Source: Sivonenia sp049582005
GTDB lineage: Bacteria; Cyanobacteriota; Cyanobacteriia; Gloeobacterales; PMM-0068
DNA: 64,000 nt
NCBI GenBank assembly: GCA_049582005.1
Contig: JBAUTB010000089.1
Location: forward strand, 1 to 64,000
Direction: 5' to 3'
Below, in pieces: positions 50,029 to 58,607 of the stretch. The notes beneath the pieces are model-generated. The model was not told the DNA's origin and did not search any database. It was given only the letters and a program-made list of their open reading frames with translations. Position 1 is the first letter of the stretch, and every line of letters begins with the position of its first letter. Made by a program: the position numbers and the translations under genes.

Positions 50029-50796
50029 ATGATTGGATTTCTAGAACAATCCTTGAGTTGGCAAGGCGTTAATATTTTTGCCCTCTCTGCTGGCGTGCGA
50101 CCGTTTAAAGGCATGGTCGTGCTGCTACATGGCATGGGCGGTGGCATCAGTCACTGGTTCCAAACCGCTGAAGTACTGGCTGAACGTGGATATCAGGTGG
50201 TTGTCTTGGATCTGCCGGGACATGGAAAATCAGCCATGCCAGAAAAGCTATCTCCTGAATGGATCGGACGCAATCTTGCTCAGTGGCTGGAAGAACCGAC
50301 TATCCTCATCGGTCATAGCTTAGGTGGATGGGTAGCCTTAAGGGCCTATCTACATAATCCCAAAAAAGTCAAAGCCTTGGTCCTAGTCGCCAGTGCCGGT
50401 TTGGAAGGCATTGTTGACCGTCCTCCCAAGGTGCGTCTTGATCAAGGACTAAATGTCATAGACCAGATTGTGCGTTCCGCTATTTATAAACCGGAAGCCT
50501 TGGACCCTCGGGTTCTACAAGACCTGATGTTGGGTACGGTCACAGCTCCTGCTTTACTAAGAATGAAACCCGAAGGCAAAATTAGTCTAGACGAGCTTGG
50601 CAAGATTCATATCCCCACCTTGTTGTATTGGGGCAAAGAAGATGGATTGATCCCTGTCTCTTGGGCGGAACAATTTCGCAAGCATATCGCTAAAAGCCAG
50701 TTGGTGATTAAAGATCAATGCGGTCATTTGCCCCAAATTGAACAACCGGAACATTTCGAAAAGACGTTATTCCATTTCTTGCAGACCCTACCATGA
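50029..50796 (+). CDS. Alpha/beta hydrolase
   Basis: A 255-residue alpha/beta-hydrolase-fold protein. L-H-G-M-G-G-G marks the oxyanion region, the nucleophile elbow is I-G-H-S-L-G-G, an acid is probable in Y-W-G-K-E-D-G, and the catalytic His lies in C-G-H-L-P-Q-I-E. The substrate is unknown; the fold resembles menaquinone/chlorophyll-pathway hydrolases and many others. No SD is available because the rpoC2 terminator occupies that region. The stop overlaps the next gene's ATG as ATGA, so the pair is coupled. Confidence 0.82.
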   Translation: MIGFLEQSLSWQGVNIFALSAGVRPFKGMVVLLHGMGGGISHWFQTAEVLAERGYQVVVLDLPGHGKSAMPEKLSPEWIGRNLAQWLEEPTILIGHSLGGWVALRAYLHNPKKVKALVLVASAGLEGIVDRPPKVRLDQGLNVIDQIVRSAIYKPEALDPRVLQDLMLGTVTAPALLRMKPEGKISLDELGKIHIPTLLYWGKEDGLIPVSWAEQFRKHIAKSQLVIKDQCGHLPQIEQPEHFEKTLFHFLQTLP

Positions 50797-51968
50797 GCCA
50801 TCGCACCCTAGACCAAATCAATGAACGCATCCTGGATGGAACGGTCCGGGTGCGCACGGTGCAAGAGATTAAAGAGATGGCTGTGCGGGAGGGGATTCCA
50901 AAAACCTATGAACAGACGGATGTCATCACCACAGGCACCTTTGAAGCGATGGAAGGGTCAGGAGCGATTCTCAATATTGGTCATACCGACCCTCCGATTC
51001 GTTTGGCAAAGGCTTGGCTGAACGATGTAGAAGTCTACTGTGGCTTTGGGGCTGTGGATCTATTTTTGGGCGCAGCGCAACCGGCTACCCGCGAATCGGG
51101 TCCTTTGGAATCAGAAGAATGGCAGTATGGCGGTGGGCATGTCATGGAACAGTTGATCGCAGGGAAGGAAGTACGTTTTCGAGGAATCGGCAGTGCGAAT
51201 GATTGCTATCCTCGCAAATCCTTCGAGACGCTGATTACCAAAGATTCCATCAATCAGTTTTATCTGTTCAATCCCCGTAATGCCTATCAGAACTTTCTGG
51301 TGGGGGTCAATGGTGGGGAGCGGACCCTCTATACCTATCTTGGGACCCTTCAAAATAATCTTGGCAACGCCGTTTATGGGAATGCAGGAGCTGTTTCTCC
51401 GCTGTTGAATGACCCTGAATTAGAAGTCGTTGGCATTGGCACCCGCATTTTTTTAGGGGGCGGGGTGGGCTACATCGCCTGGGAAGGAACCCAGCATTTC
51501 CCGTTACAAAAACGTCTGCCCAATGGCACTCCCTTAGGCCCCGCCGCCACCCTCGCTCTGATTGGAGACGCCAAGCAAATGCAAAGTGCTTGGGTCAGAG
51601 GCTGCCATTTCCACAACTACGGAACCTCAGTGATGCTAGGCGTGGGTATTCCTCTGCCCGTGCTATCTCCAAACGTGATTGAACGGGCGGCAGTTCCCGA
51701 TAGCGAAATCATGGCTCCAGTAGTTGATTTTTCGATCCCACGTAGAGTGCGACCTACCTTTGGCTTAGTGAGCTATGCCCAACTGAAGTCTGGGTCGATA
51801 ACGATTCAAGGCAAAAAAATCAAAACGGCTCCGGTATCAAGTTTATTTCTCGCCCAAAAAGTAGCGGAAGAACTGAAGCAATGGATTGAGAAGGGAACAT
51901 TTACGTTGACAGAACCGGTAGCTCCGCTGCCGATGGATCGTACGTTCCTTCCCCAAGATGCCCGATAG
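50793..51968 (+). CDS. DUF39 homocysteine-biosynthesis-type protein
   Basis: A 391-residue protein of the DUF39 group. Methanogen members make homocysteine from aspartate semialdehyde with sulfide. Visible blocks are N-E-R-I-x-D-G, T-T-G-T-F-E-A-M-E-G-S-G-A, G-V-N-G-G-E-R-T-L-Y-T-Y-L-G and a G-I-G-T-R-I-F-L-G-G-G-V-G-Y segment. A cysteine in R-G-C-H-F-H may be catalytic. No CBS or ferredoxin domain is attached. It is translated with the hydrolase upstream. Sulfur metabolism is inferred from the family, not shown here. Confidence 0.8.
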   Translation: MSHRTLDQINERILDGTVRVRTVQEIKEMAVREGIPKTYEQTDVITTGTFEAMEGSGAILNIGHTDPPIRLAKAWLNDVEVYCGFGAVDLFLGAAQPATRESGPLESEEWQYGGGHVMEQLIAGKEVRFRGIGSANDCYPRKSFETLITKDSINQFYLFNPRNAYQNFLVGVNGGERTLYTYLGTLQNNLGNAVYGNAGAVSPLLNDPELEVVGIGTRIFLGGGVGYIAWEGTQHFPLQKRLPNGTPLGPAATLALIGDAKQMQSAWVRGCHFHNYGTSVMLGVGIPLPVLSPNVIERAAVPDSEIMAPVVDFSIPRRVRPTFGLVSYAQLKSGSITIQGKKIKTAPVSSLFLAQKVAEELKQWIEKGTFTLTEPVAPLPMDRTFLPQDAR

Positions 51969-51996
51969 AGCACCCTGTCTGTTCTATGGGTTCAGT

Positions 51997-52671
51997 CTAA
52001 AGGACACGCTCAAAGTACATGGTTTGTTGTTCTGTATCGAGGACTGCACAGACCGATGGTAGTCGGTCAAAGAGCAACTGTGAAGTATTGCCACAGGAGA
52101 TGACGTACTTGTTCTGGCTCCAGTCCATTTGCTGGGTCCAACTGCGTTCCGCGTGTTGCCAAGGGTCAATCGTTTCCAATCCCTCTGGTTTTTGGATGTG
52201 CAGCCGAGTGCAGTGGACGTGGCCGGAAAGAGTTACAGGCGTGGGTGCTAGCGCTAGCGTGCGCTGGACATTGGATAGATTATGGAGAAGCATGTAGCGG
52301 TCTTCATAGGAAGCATGGACCGCCGTCACTTCCGGATGAGGGGTGATATTTTCAGGCAGGTTATCCAAAAATTCTTGGTTCTCAGGAGTGAGGTGCTGTT
52401 GGGTTAAACGGGTGTGCAGTTCAGATTTGGGATTAAAAAAAACAATCTTGTTGTCTTTCCCATAGTTGACTGCCCCGTGGTCATGATTACCGCCTACGGT
52501 AGGGATGCCCCACTGCCGAATCGTATTCACGACTTCATTGGGGCGCTGACCATGAACCACGAGATCTCCAAGGCACAGTAAACGATCCACGCTCAGTTTT
52601 TCCAAGCGCTTCAAGACCCGCATCAAAGATGCGAAATCGCCATGTACGTCCGTAAAGATCCCTAGTTTCAC
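51997..52671 (-). CDS. Calcineurin-like metallophosphoesterase
   Basis: A 224-residue phosphoesterase with the dimetal motifs F-T-D-V-H-G-D, L-G-D-L-V-V-H-G, G-G-N-H-D-H-G and a late G-H-V-H-C. The start GTG 52671 (V-K-L-G-I-F-T-D) matches the domain start; a longer frame begins at 52707 with no better support. The substrate is unknown; such proteins act on diverse phosphodiesters. It lies 61 bp downstream of the KtrA-type gene on the same strand. Confidence 0.85.
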   Translation of the reverse strand: MKLGIFTDVHGDFASLMRVLKRLEKLSVDRLLCLGDLVVHGQRPNEVVNTIRQWGIPTVGGNHDHGAVNYGKDNKIVFFNPKSELHTRLTQQHLTPENQEFLDNLPENITPHPEVTAVHASYEDRYMLLHNLSNVQRTLALAPTPVTLSGHVHCTRLHIQKPEGLETIDPWQHAERSWTQQMDWSQNKYVISCGNTSQLLFDRLPSVCAVLDTEQQTMYFERVL

Positions 52672-52732
52672 AGCTCTAGTGTGCCCTAACTTTCTACGGC
52701 TCGCCATAGCAGCAGTAGAAAAGTTATTCAGC

Positions 52733-53440
52733 TTAAGGCTTGGAAGCTGTTGCTCTAGGTAATCGATCTAAATCTCGATTGGCCCCAATAATGACGATTA
52801 CGTCCCCCGTTTGCATGAAGTCTTTTGGGCCTGGGTTGATATTGAACTTATCTCCATGCCGGATAGCCAATATATTCACCCCATAGCGATGTCGCAGATT
52901 TAATTCTTGCAGCGAGATCCCTGCAAACTCTTCCGGCGCACATACTTCCACAATACTGTGCTCATTATCTAGCTGTAGAGATTCCAGAATGCCATCGGAA
53001 GTCAAAGAAAGTGCTACATTCCTGCCCATATCGCTCTCAGGATAAACAACGCGGTCTGCACCAACTTTTTGGAGTACGGTTCCCTGAATGGGGCTAATCG
53101 CCTTGGCTACCACATGAGCCACCCCTAAAGATTTGGCATTGAGGGTCGCGAGAATACTTTGTTCTAAAGCACTACCAATCGCCACCACGACAACCCCAAA
53201 CTCACGAATCCCTACCTGGCGCAGGGCCTCTGGATCCGTCGCATCTGCTTGCAGAACTTGCGTGGCAAGGTCTTCTCCTGCTGCCTGACGAACTCGCTCT
53301 GGATCATTATCTAAAGCGAGGACCTCATACCCCAGTTGATGGAGGGTGCGCGCCACCGCTGTGCCAAAACGCCCCAACCCAATCACTACAAACTGATGAC
53401 GCTGATTCGTCTTAAACCAATTTTTAAATGATAGTTCCAT
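52733..53440 (-). CDS. ktrA: Potassium uptake regulatory subunit KtrA (TrkA-type)
   Basis: A 235-residue cytosolic RCK protein. The N-terminal Rossmann domain has the G-L-G-R-F-G-T-A-V nucleotide loop and E/D-x-D; the C-terminal RCK-C domain (about 145-225) includes V-N-I-L-A-I-R-H-G and G-D-V-I-V-I-I-G. It gates the KtrB channel in response to ATP/ADP. It starts eight bases after the end of ktrB, so the two are cotranscribed. Confidence 0.9.
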   Translation of the reverse strand: MELSFKNWFKTNQRHQFVVIGLGRFGTAVARTLHQLGYEVLALDNDPERVRQAAGEDLATQVLQADATDPEALRQVGIREFGVVVVAIGSALEQSILATLNAKSLGVAHVVAKAISPIQGTVLQKVGADRVVYPESDMGRNVALSLTSDGILESLQLDNEHSIVEVCAPEEFAGISLQELNLRHRYGVNILAIRHGDKFNINPGPKDFMQTGDVIVIIGANRDLDRLPRATASKP

Positions 53441-53448
53441 AGTCTTTT

Positions 53449-54810
53449 CTAGCCTATAAGAATGGGTTCTTCGGGTTGTCGGTAGGAAGCAGTAGGCTTG
53501 CGGGACAAGATGGATTCGGCCAAGAGAAGAAAGCCAACTCTGCCGATATACATCGTGAGAATCAAAATGATCTGTCCCGCTGAAGATATCTGAGCGGTAA
53601 TCCCTGTAGACAGTCCGACAGTGCAGAATCCGGAAACCACTTCAAATAAAAGTTTGACGAAGGGCAGCGTGGGATCGGTGAGCGTTAAGCCCATAACCGC
53701 CAAGGCCATGGTGGCGGTAGAACCCAGGAGTACGGCACTGGCTTTGCGAACCGCATTGGAACTCAGTCTGCGGTCCAAGAGCATCACATCTTCTCTCCCG
53801 CGCACGACGGCCAATACATTACTCACCAAAATGGCAAAGGTAGTTGTTTTCAAACCTCCGCCCGTGGAAGCAGGAGAGGCCCCAATCAGCATCAAGAGAA
53901 TGAGCCAAAACCAGTCTGCCTCTTGCATATTCTCCAAGGCCACGGCATTAAATCCTGCGGTCCGAGCACTAATCGAGTGAAAAAGAGCATTGCTGAATTG
54001 ATGGGCTGCATCTAAACCTCCCAGCGTTTTCGGATTATTGACCTCAATCAGGAAAATTACTATCGTTCCTACCACAATCAGAATTACAGAGGTGAGAAGA
54101 ACAACTCGGGTATGTAAAGAGAGGGTCGCTACTTTAGAAGTTCTGCGCCATCTCCAGGTACCTGAATCATGTATCCAGAAACTTTGATACAACTCGATCC
54201 AAACCTGATATCCAAGTCCACCAGCCACGATCAGAAAACCTAAAACTCCTAAGATCCAGAAGTTAGTTTGTAGAGAAGTTAGATTGTCTTTAAGTAAACC
54301 AAAGCCTGCATTATTGAAGGCGCTGACACTATGAAAAACAGAAAACCATAGCCCGGAAGCAAACCCCATTTTGGCAATCATCATAGGCGCGATTAAAAGA
54401 GCCCCAATCAATTCAAAGCCAAGGGTGAGCGCAGCAATGCGACCGAGTAAACGCACCACCTCAATGCCGCCCAGACTACCCATAGCCTCTTTCAGAGCTA
54501 TACGGTCGCGGAGGCTCAGGCGTTTTCCCACCAACAAGAGGAGTAGAGTCGTGGCCGTCATATACCCCAATCCGCCTAGCTGGATCAGCAGGCAGATAAT
54601 CGCTTGACCCAAGAAAGAATAGTAAGACCCGGTATCTACAACCACCAAACCTGTTACGCATATAGCAGAAGTTGCCGTAAAAAGGGCAACCAAAAAAGTA
54701 TTCCATTCCCCTGTAGCGGTTGCCCAAGGCAGCATCAGGAGAAACGTCCCGATGGTGATGAAGGCGATGAAGCCAAGACAAATAGTGCGGGCAGGAGAGA
54801 GATTCAGCAC
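53449..54810 (-). CDS. ktrB: Potassium uptake transmembrane subunit KtrB (TrkH-type)
   Basis: A 453-residue membrane protein of the TrkH/KtrB group. Four M-P-M-like repeats contribute pore loops such as T-A-T-S-A-I-C-V-T-G-L near 47-57, N-A-G-F near 168, S-A-R-T-A-G-F and T-V-G-L-S-T-G. The single Gly of each filter is visible. It imports K+ (often Na+-dependent). Homologs work in cyanobacterial osmotic adaptation. No ktrE is next to it. Confidence 0.9.
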   Translation of the reverse strand: MLNLSPARTICLGFIAFITIGTFLLMLPWATATGEWNTFLVALFTATSAICVTGLVVVDTGSYYSFLGQAIICLLIQLGGLGYMTATTLLLLLVGKRLSLRDRIALKEAMGSLGGIEVVRLLGRIAALTLGFELIGALLIAPMMIAKMGFASGLWFSVFHSVSAFNNAGFGLLKDNLTSLQTNFWILGVLGFLIVAGGLGYQVWIELYQSFWIHDSGTWRWRRTSKVATLSLHTRVVLLTSVILIVVGTIVIFLIEVNNPKTLGGLDAAHQFSNALFHSISARTAGFNAVALENMQEADWFWLILLMLIGASPASTGGGLKTTTFAILVSNVLAVVRGREDVMLLDRRLSSNAVRKASAVLLGSTATMALAVMGLTLTDPTLPFVKLLFEVVSGFCTVGLSTGITAQISSAGQIILILTMYIGRVGFLLLAESILSRKPTASYRQPEEPILIG

Positions 54811-54922
54811 CGGATAGCTCTATCTCGTACGTTTTACTCACTGTAGCTATTGCGGAGTTTGAGCTGCCACACTCCTTCCTATGCTTGAGCCGTAGCTAGC
54901 TTTATCCCGTAGTGAAGAAGTA

Positions 54923-55270
54923 TCAATCCTCAACCTTGTCAGGTTCTCTGTCTGAGCCACCATCCTCAGGCCAAATAATCTCGGAAGCCAGCACTTCTTT
55001 CAAAAGGTCTTGGAAATCTGCTTCATCATTCAGCAGATAGATATCCATCAGTTCCACCTGAGCAAAGACTCCTGGAGAACGGTCTTGAGCATAGACATTG
55101 GCCTCAAACTCCACTTCGTCCCCTACAAGTTCTAGACGGACTTCAATCATTCCGTGCTGTTCAATGGGGAAACAGCCCACGCAGCGGGTTGGCCCTTGTT
55201 TACACTGGGGGGTTCGTCGGGCAAGAATACGAGAAACGGACTGGAATAGTTCTTCGGGAGAGGAGGACAT
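54923..55270 (-). CDS. Conserved-looking small protein with a cysteine cluster
   Basis: A 115-residue acidic protein that I cannot name. It has a short N-terminal helix (E-E-L-F-Q-S-V-S-R-I-L), then a cysteine cluster C-K-Q-G-P-T-R-C-V-G-C, a beta-rich centre (M-I-E-V-R-L-E-L-V-G-D) and an acidic C-terminus. The cluster might bind zinc or iron-sulfur; three cysteines alone do not settle this. The start ATG 55270 is preferred to GTG 55276. It is divergent from the Ycf33-like gene. Confidence 0.6.
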   Translation of the reverse strand: MSSSPEELFQSVSRILARRTPQCKQGPTRCVGCFPIEQHGMIEVRLELVGDEVEFEANVYAQDRSPGVFAQVELMDIYLLNDEADFQDLLKEVLASEIIWPEDGGSDREPDKVED

Positions 55271-55327
55271 AAGCACGCGATAGGTAATTCTTGGCCTATC
55301 TTAGAAGGTGTAGCGTACCTCTGGGCT

Positions 55328-55528
55328 GTGGACGATTTTTTTAAAGCGGTATCCAAATATCCTGTGTTCTTGGTGAGTGTAAGCCTCGGCATATTCATAG
55401 ATGCCTGGGACACCAGGGTAAAGCCTCTACTCACGAACCCTTTGAGAGTGGCTTTTGCCCTAGCTTTTTTTGGGCTCGCCTTTGCTGGTTTGGTGTTTAC
55501 CCTGAAGGCCATGCTGAGGGTTAGCTAA
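55328..55528 (+). CDS. Ycf33/DUF751 family small membrane protein
   Basis: A 66-residue protein with two hydrophobic segments (about residues 10-25 and 40-62). The blocks Y-P-V-F-L-V-S-V-S-L-G-I-F and N-P-L-R-V-A-F-A-L and the terminal L-K-A-M-L resemble DUF751/Ycf33 proteins conserved in cyanobacteria and red-algal plastids. The start is GTG. The role is unknown. It converges on a small minus-strand gene whose end is nine bases away. Confidence 0.72.
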   Translation: MDDFFKAVSKYPVFLVSVSLGIFIDAWDTRVKPLLTNPLRVAFALAFFGLAFAGLVFTLKAMLRVS

Positions 55529-55536
55529 GAGCAGCA

Positions 55537-55731
55537 CTAAGCAACTCTTTTTAGATCCTCATAGGCACCGGTGCCTTGTCCGTCGTTATGACCCATGGTG
55601 TAGGCAATGTCTACGAGTCCGACCGTAAGATTGGTGATTTTCAAAGCCTCTAAAGAGTCTAAGGACTCTGTAGCATCCAACATGAATTTTTCAACAGATC
55701 TACGCAACATTTCGGGGAGGGTTATTTCCAT
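55537..55731 (-). CDS. Small hypothetical protein
   Basis: A 64-residue protein, soluble by composition, with a helical N-terminus (M-L-R-R-S-V-E-K-F-M). I do not recognise the family. An AAGGA lies about six bases before the ATG at 55731, which supports translation. The C-terminal part contains G-H-N-D-G-Q-G-T-G-A-Y. The neighbours are the Ycf33-like gene (convergent) and a small membrane protein gene (divergent). Confidence 0.55.
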   Translation of the reverse strand: MEITLPEMLRRSVEKFMLDATESLDSLEALKITNLTVGLVDIAYTMGHNDGQGTGAYEDLKRVA

Positions 55732-55879
55732 AACGTTCCTTCATCTAACTTTACATTTCCACTATAGCTCACGACATTAAGAAACGTTAAGCAATGAATG
55801 CTCGTGGAGGCTTGGAGGGTTCGCAAGGCAAGGCTTTGGGCTAAGATTTGGATGCGTAACATTTGAATAAGGAAAACGC

Positions 55880-56035
55880 ATGAGCCCGCTCGTATTTTTT
55901 GGTGCCATTATTGCTGCGATTGTTTTGCTCGCAAGCACTGCTCTCTTTTTCATTGGGAGAAGTGGACAGCCCCTGTTCCCTAACCTACAAAATTTACCGG
56001 ATGCGCTACCTTTTGGAAAAAAGAAGGATTCTTAG
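55880..56035 (+). CDS. 51-residue single-pass membrane protein
   Basis: A short frame beginning ATG-AGC with AAGGA six bases upstream. The product has one hydrophobic helix (about residues 4-26: F-F-G-A-I-I-A-A-I-V-L-L-A-S-T-A-L-F-F), then a polar Pro-rich tail ending in F-G-K-K-K-D-S. The SD, the membrane helix and its position in a gap between genes support it. It resembles in form the small subunits of photosynthetic complexes, but I match it to none of them. Confidence 0.6.
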   Translation: MSPLVFFGAIIAAIVLLASTALFFIGRSGQPLFPNLQNLPDALPFGKKKDS

Positions 56036-56084
56036 CTTTGACGTGGAACTCTTCTAGTATAGTTTTTGCTCGAAACGTATCCCT

Positions 56085-57209
56085 GTGAGACATCGTTTTG
56101 TGAATGCTTCCGTGCCTCATCTTCTCAGTTCTGCCATTGCGCCTGCTCAAGTCCTTAGGGGATGGGGAATTTTAGCACAGCTAGAACATCATCTTCCCTT
56201 TATAGGAGAGCGACCTTTAGTCATCGGTGGCCAGCTGGGAGTTGCTCTTTTTCAAGAGCAGGAGCTTCCTCTGGCTGATGCAACCTATGCTTCTTACGGT
56301 GTGGACTGCACGTATCAAACCATCGAAGCCCTGATCCAAGTAGGACAAAAACACCGTGCGGGGGTGATTTTGGGTGTGGGTGGAGGTAAGGCTTTAGATG
56401 CCGCTAAATTAGTAGCCTATCACTTAGGCCTTCCTGTGGTAACCATTCCCACCAGTGCTGCTACCTGTGCGGCCTGGGCTCCATTGTCGAATCTCTATGC
56501 CCTGGAAGGGGCTTGGCTAGAAGGGGTGGAGCTACCGAGGGCTCCCGAACTTTTGTTGTTGGACTATGGTTTGGTTCAGAAGGCCCCTGTGCGCACCCTG
56601 GTGGCAGGTATCGGGGATGCCTTAGCAAAATGGTATGAATCCTCTGTCAGTAGTGGAGTAGGTGCAACAGGGGGAGGGCAGAGCGATGTACTGGTGATTG
56701 CTGCCGTTCAGCAGGCCAGAACGCTCCGGGATATTTTGTTTTTGAAAGGGGAAGAAGCGGTCCGAGATCCTCAGAGCAAGGCCTGGGAGCAGGTCGTTGA
56801 TGCCAATATTCTTTTAGCTGGTTTGGTTGGAGGATTGGGAGGAGAACGGTGTCGGACGGTGGCCGCCCATGCCGTACATAATGCTTTGACTACGCTGCCG
56901 ACAACCCGTTCTAGTCTGCATGGAGAGAAGGTCGCGCTGGGTATCTTGGTGCAACTTCGGTTGGAAGAAACTCTATCTGGAAACCGTTTAGCAGAGATTG
57001 CCCGTCAGCAATTGATCCAGTTTTATCGAGCCGTAGGTTTGCCGATAACGCTGACCGATTTAAACTTAGGTCCGCTTACCCCGGAGATGCTTTTGGCCGT
57101 GGCCCATCATGCCTGTGCTCCTGAGTCAGACCTCCACTATCTCCCCTTTACCGTTCCACCAGAAGCGCTGGTACAATCGCTGTCAGCTGAAGAGACTGTA
57201 TTGCTGTAG
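56085..57209 (+). CDS. Iron-containing alcohol dehydrogenase-family protein
   Basis: A 374-residue member of the Fe-ADH/glycerol-dehydrogenase superfamily. The NAD-binding stretch V-G-G-G-K-A-L-D-A-A-K and T-I-P-T-S-A-A-T-C-A-A-W are typical. Likely metal ligands are Asp in G-I-G-D-A-L-A-K, His in A-A-H-A-V-H-N-A-L and His in S-L-H-G-E-K-V-A. It resembles GldA or a related dehydrogenase more than EgsA, but the substrate is unknown. The start is GTG 56085. No operon partner on this strand. Confidence 0.82.
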   Translation: MRHRFVNASVPHLLSSAIAPAQVLRGWGILAQLEHHLPFIGERPLVIGGQLGVALFQEQELPLADATYASYGVDCTYQTIEALIQVGQKHRAGVILGVGGGKALDAAKLVAYHLGLPVVTIPTSAATCAAWAPLSNLYALEGAWLEGVELPRAPELLLLDYGLVQKAPVRTLVAGIGDALAKWYESSVSSGVGATGGGQSDVLVIAAVQQARTLRDILFLKGEEAVRDPQSKAWEQVVDANILLAGLVGGLGGERCRTVAAHAVHNALTTLPTTRSSLHGEKVALGILVQLRLEETLSGNRLAEIARQQLIQFYRAVGLPITLTDLNLGPLTPEMLLAVAHHACAPESDLHYLPFTVPPEALVQSLSAEETVLL

Positions 57210-57216
57210 CAGGACG

Positions 57217-57903
57217 TCAGAGCGGCAGGGGTGGGAATAGAGGAGCCAGCAGAACCTGCAGCTGATTGTCCCAACCCAGCAGAATCGCTACGGCAGAAGC
57301 TGCGATTAGGACCCCCGAGGTGCGTTGAATATTTTCCATATGGGGATAGAGCCAGCGGAGGTTTTGGCTTAAGTTTTGACTGCTATAGGCAATAGCCAGC
57401 ATGGGGATACCTGCTCCAAGCGCATAGGCAAGCAGGGAGACAAAGCCAAAAAGGATAGCTTGTTTAATCGCTACCAAAGTGATGATCGAGCCCAAAATCG
57501 GTCCAGCACAAGGAACCCACACTAAGCCCAATTGGGTTCCTACCCAGAATTCTCCCCACAGTCCTCGATGTTGAGGCTCTGATGGCGGATGCACGACGAA
57601 AAGCCGTGAAAAAGCCCTATAGCCTAACTTTGGAAAAGCAGCGCTGACTCCCAAGAGAAAAAGTAAAACAATCGCTCCTTGGCGCAACAGGCTGGTCAAG
57701 GGACCAAGAAACTGGGCAGAAAATCCGAGAAGACTGCCCGTTAGGGCGAAAGAAAGTGCCAAGCCCAAGACAAGGGCCAGGGGACCATAACGATGACTTT
57801 GCAGGGCCCTGCCTACCAGAATTGGCAGAATTGGCAGGATGCAAGGGGAAAAAATGGTTGCGAGCCCTGCTAAGAGGGCAAGACCTAACAGTGAGATGCT
57901 CAT
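57217..57903 (-). CDS. ccdA: CcdA-type thiol-disulfide membrane transporter
   Basis: A 228-residue protein with six hydrophobic helices. The paired cysteines are C21 (F-S-P-C-I-L-P) and C132 (V-P-C-A-G-P). It passes reducing power from cytosolic thioredoxin across the membrane, for cytochrome c maturation or for other extracytoplasmic thiol proteins. It lies 13 bases downstream of a secreted thioredoxin-like gene with a DipZ-like motif, which is probably its partner. Confidence 0.88.
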   Translation of the reverse strand: MSISLLGLALLAGLATIFSPCILPILPILVGRALQSHRYGPLALVLGLALSFALTGSLLGFSAQFLGPLTSLLRQGAIVLLFLLGVSAAFPKLGYRAFSRLFVVHPPSEPQHRGLWGEFWVGTQLGLVWVPCAGPILGSIITLVAIKQAILFGFVSLLAYALGAGIPMLAIAYSSQNLSQNLRWLYPHMENIQRTSGVLIAASAVAILLGWDNQLQVLLAPLFPPLPL

Positions 57904-57916
57904 TGGGTCTTCTAAC

Positions 57917-58450
57917 CTAAACTTCAGCTAAGAGTTTTTGCACCATTCGGTCCGTTTCTTGGTAGGCTCCTTCGCCAATGTGGTCATAGCGTAGACGCCC
58001 TTTCTTATCGGCGAGGAATAGATGAGGCCAATACTCATTTTGATAGGCCCGCCAGGTTTGAAATCGATTGTCTACAGCCACGGGATAGGTAATGTCATGT
58101 TTTTTGAGTGCATCTTTGATGTTGTTGATTTCTCGTTCGTAGGGGAACTCAGGGGTATGAACGCCAACGATGACTAATCCTTTATCGGCATACTTTTGGT
58201 TCAGACTGACCATACTCGGAAGGGTGCGCTGGCAATTGATGCAGCCTAGTGTCCAGAATTGAACAGCCACCACGTTCTCTTTTAGTTTTTGAGTGGTAAG
58301 GGGTTGACCATTCAGCCAGGTTTCGATGCCTTGAAACTCCGGAAGCTTATCCCCATGGCTAATGGCCTGCGCAGAGGACATGGCCCAAGAGGTGGTCAAC
58401 CCCATCGCTCCAAACAAAACCAGGGCTTGACGTCGGGAAAATAAACTCAT
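57917..58450 (-). CDS. Exported TlpA/DipZ-like thioredoxin
   Basis: A 177-residue protein starting at ATG 58450 (GGAG seven bases upstream). The N-terminus F-S-R-R-Q-A-L followed by a hydrophobic stretch and A-Q-A looks like a Tat signal peptide. The thioredoxin fold has W-T-L-G-C-I-N-C (Cys70, Cys73), similar to the W-T-x-x-C-I-N-C of DipZ-type proteins. A V-G-V-H-T-P-E-F-P block follows. It probably receives electrons from the CcdA encoded just downstream. Confidence 0.85.
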   Translation of the reverse strand: MSLFSRRQALVLFGAMGLTTSWAMSSAQAISHGDKLPEFQGIETWLNGQPLTTQKLKENVVAVQFWTLGCINCQRTLPSMVSLNQKYADKGLVIVGVHTPEFPYEREINNIKDALKKHDITYPVAVDNRFQTWRAYQNEYWPHLFLADKKGRLRYDHIGEGAYQETDRMVQKLLAEV

Positions 58451-58537
58451 AACAATCTCCGTATGTCTCGTGCTTATAGTACGTGGGACGAAGAATGGCA
58501 GATTTATGAATTTATTCTTGGGCCGATTTCTTCCCAC

Positions 58538-58576
58538 AAAAAAGCCTGACATGGGCAAGGGACCATATCAGGCTTT
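58538..58576 (-). terminator. Terminator for the secreted Ser/Thr/Pro-rich gene (minus strand)
   Basis: AAAGCCTGA / TCAGGCTTT arms (58541-58549 and 58568-58576) have an inner CATGG/CCAT extension. Read on the minus strand the hairpin is followed by T6, matching an intrinsic terminator 31 bases after the gene at 58608. Confidence 0.85.
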
Positions 58577-58607
58577 CACAAAGTAGAAAGAATCCCCCGG
58601 TTAGCAT

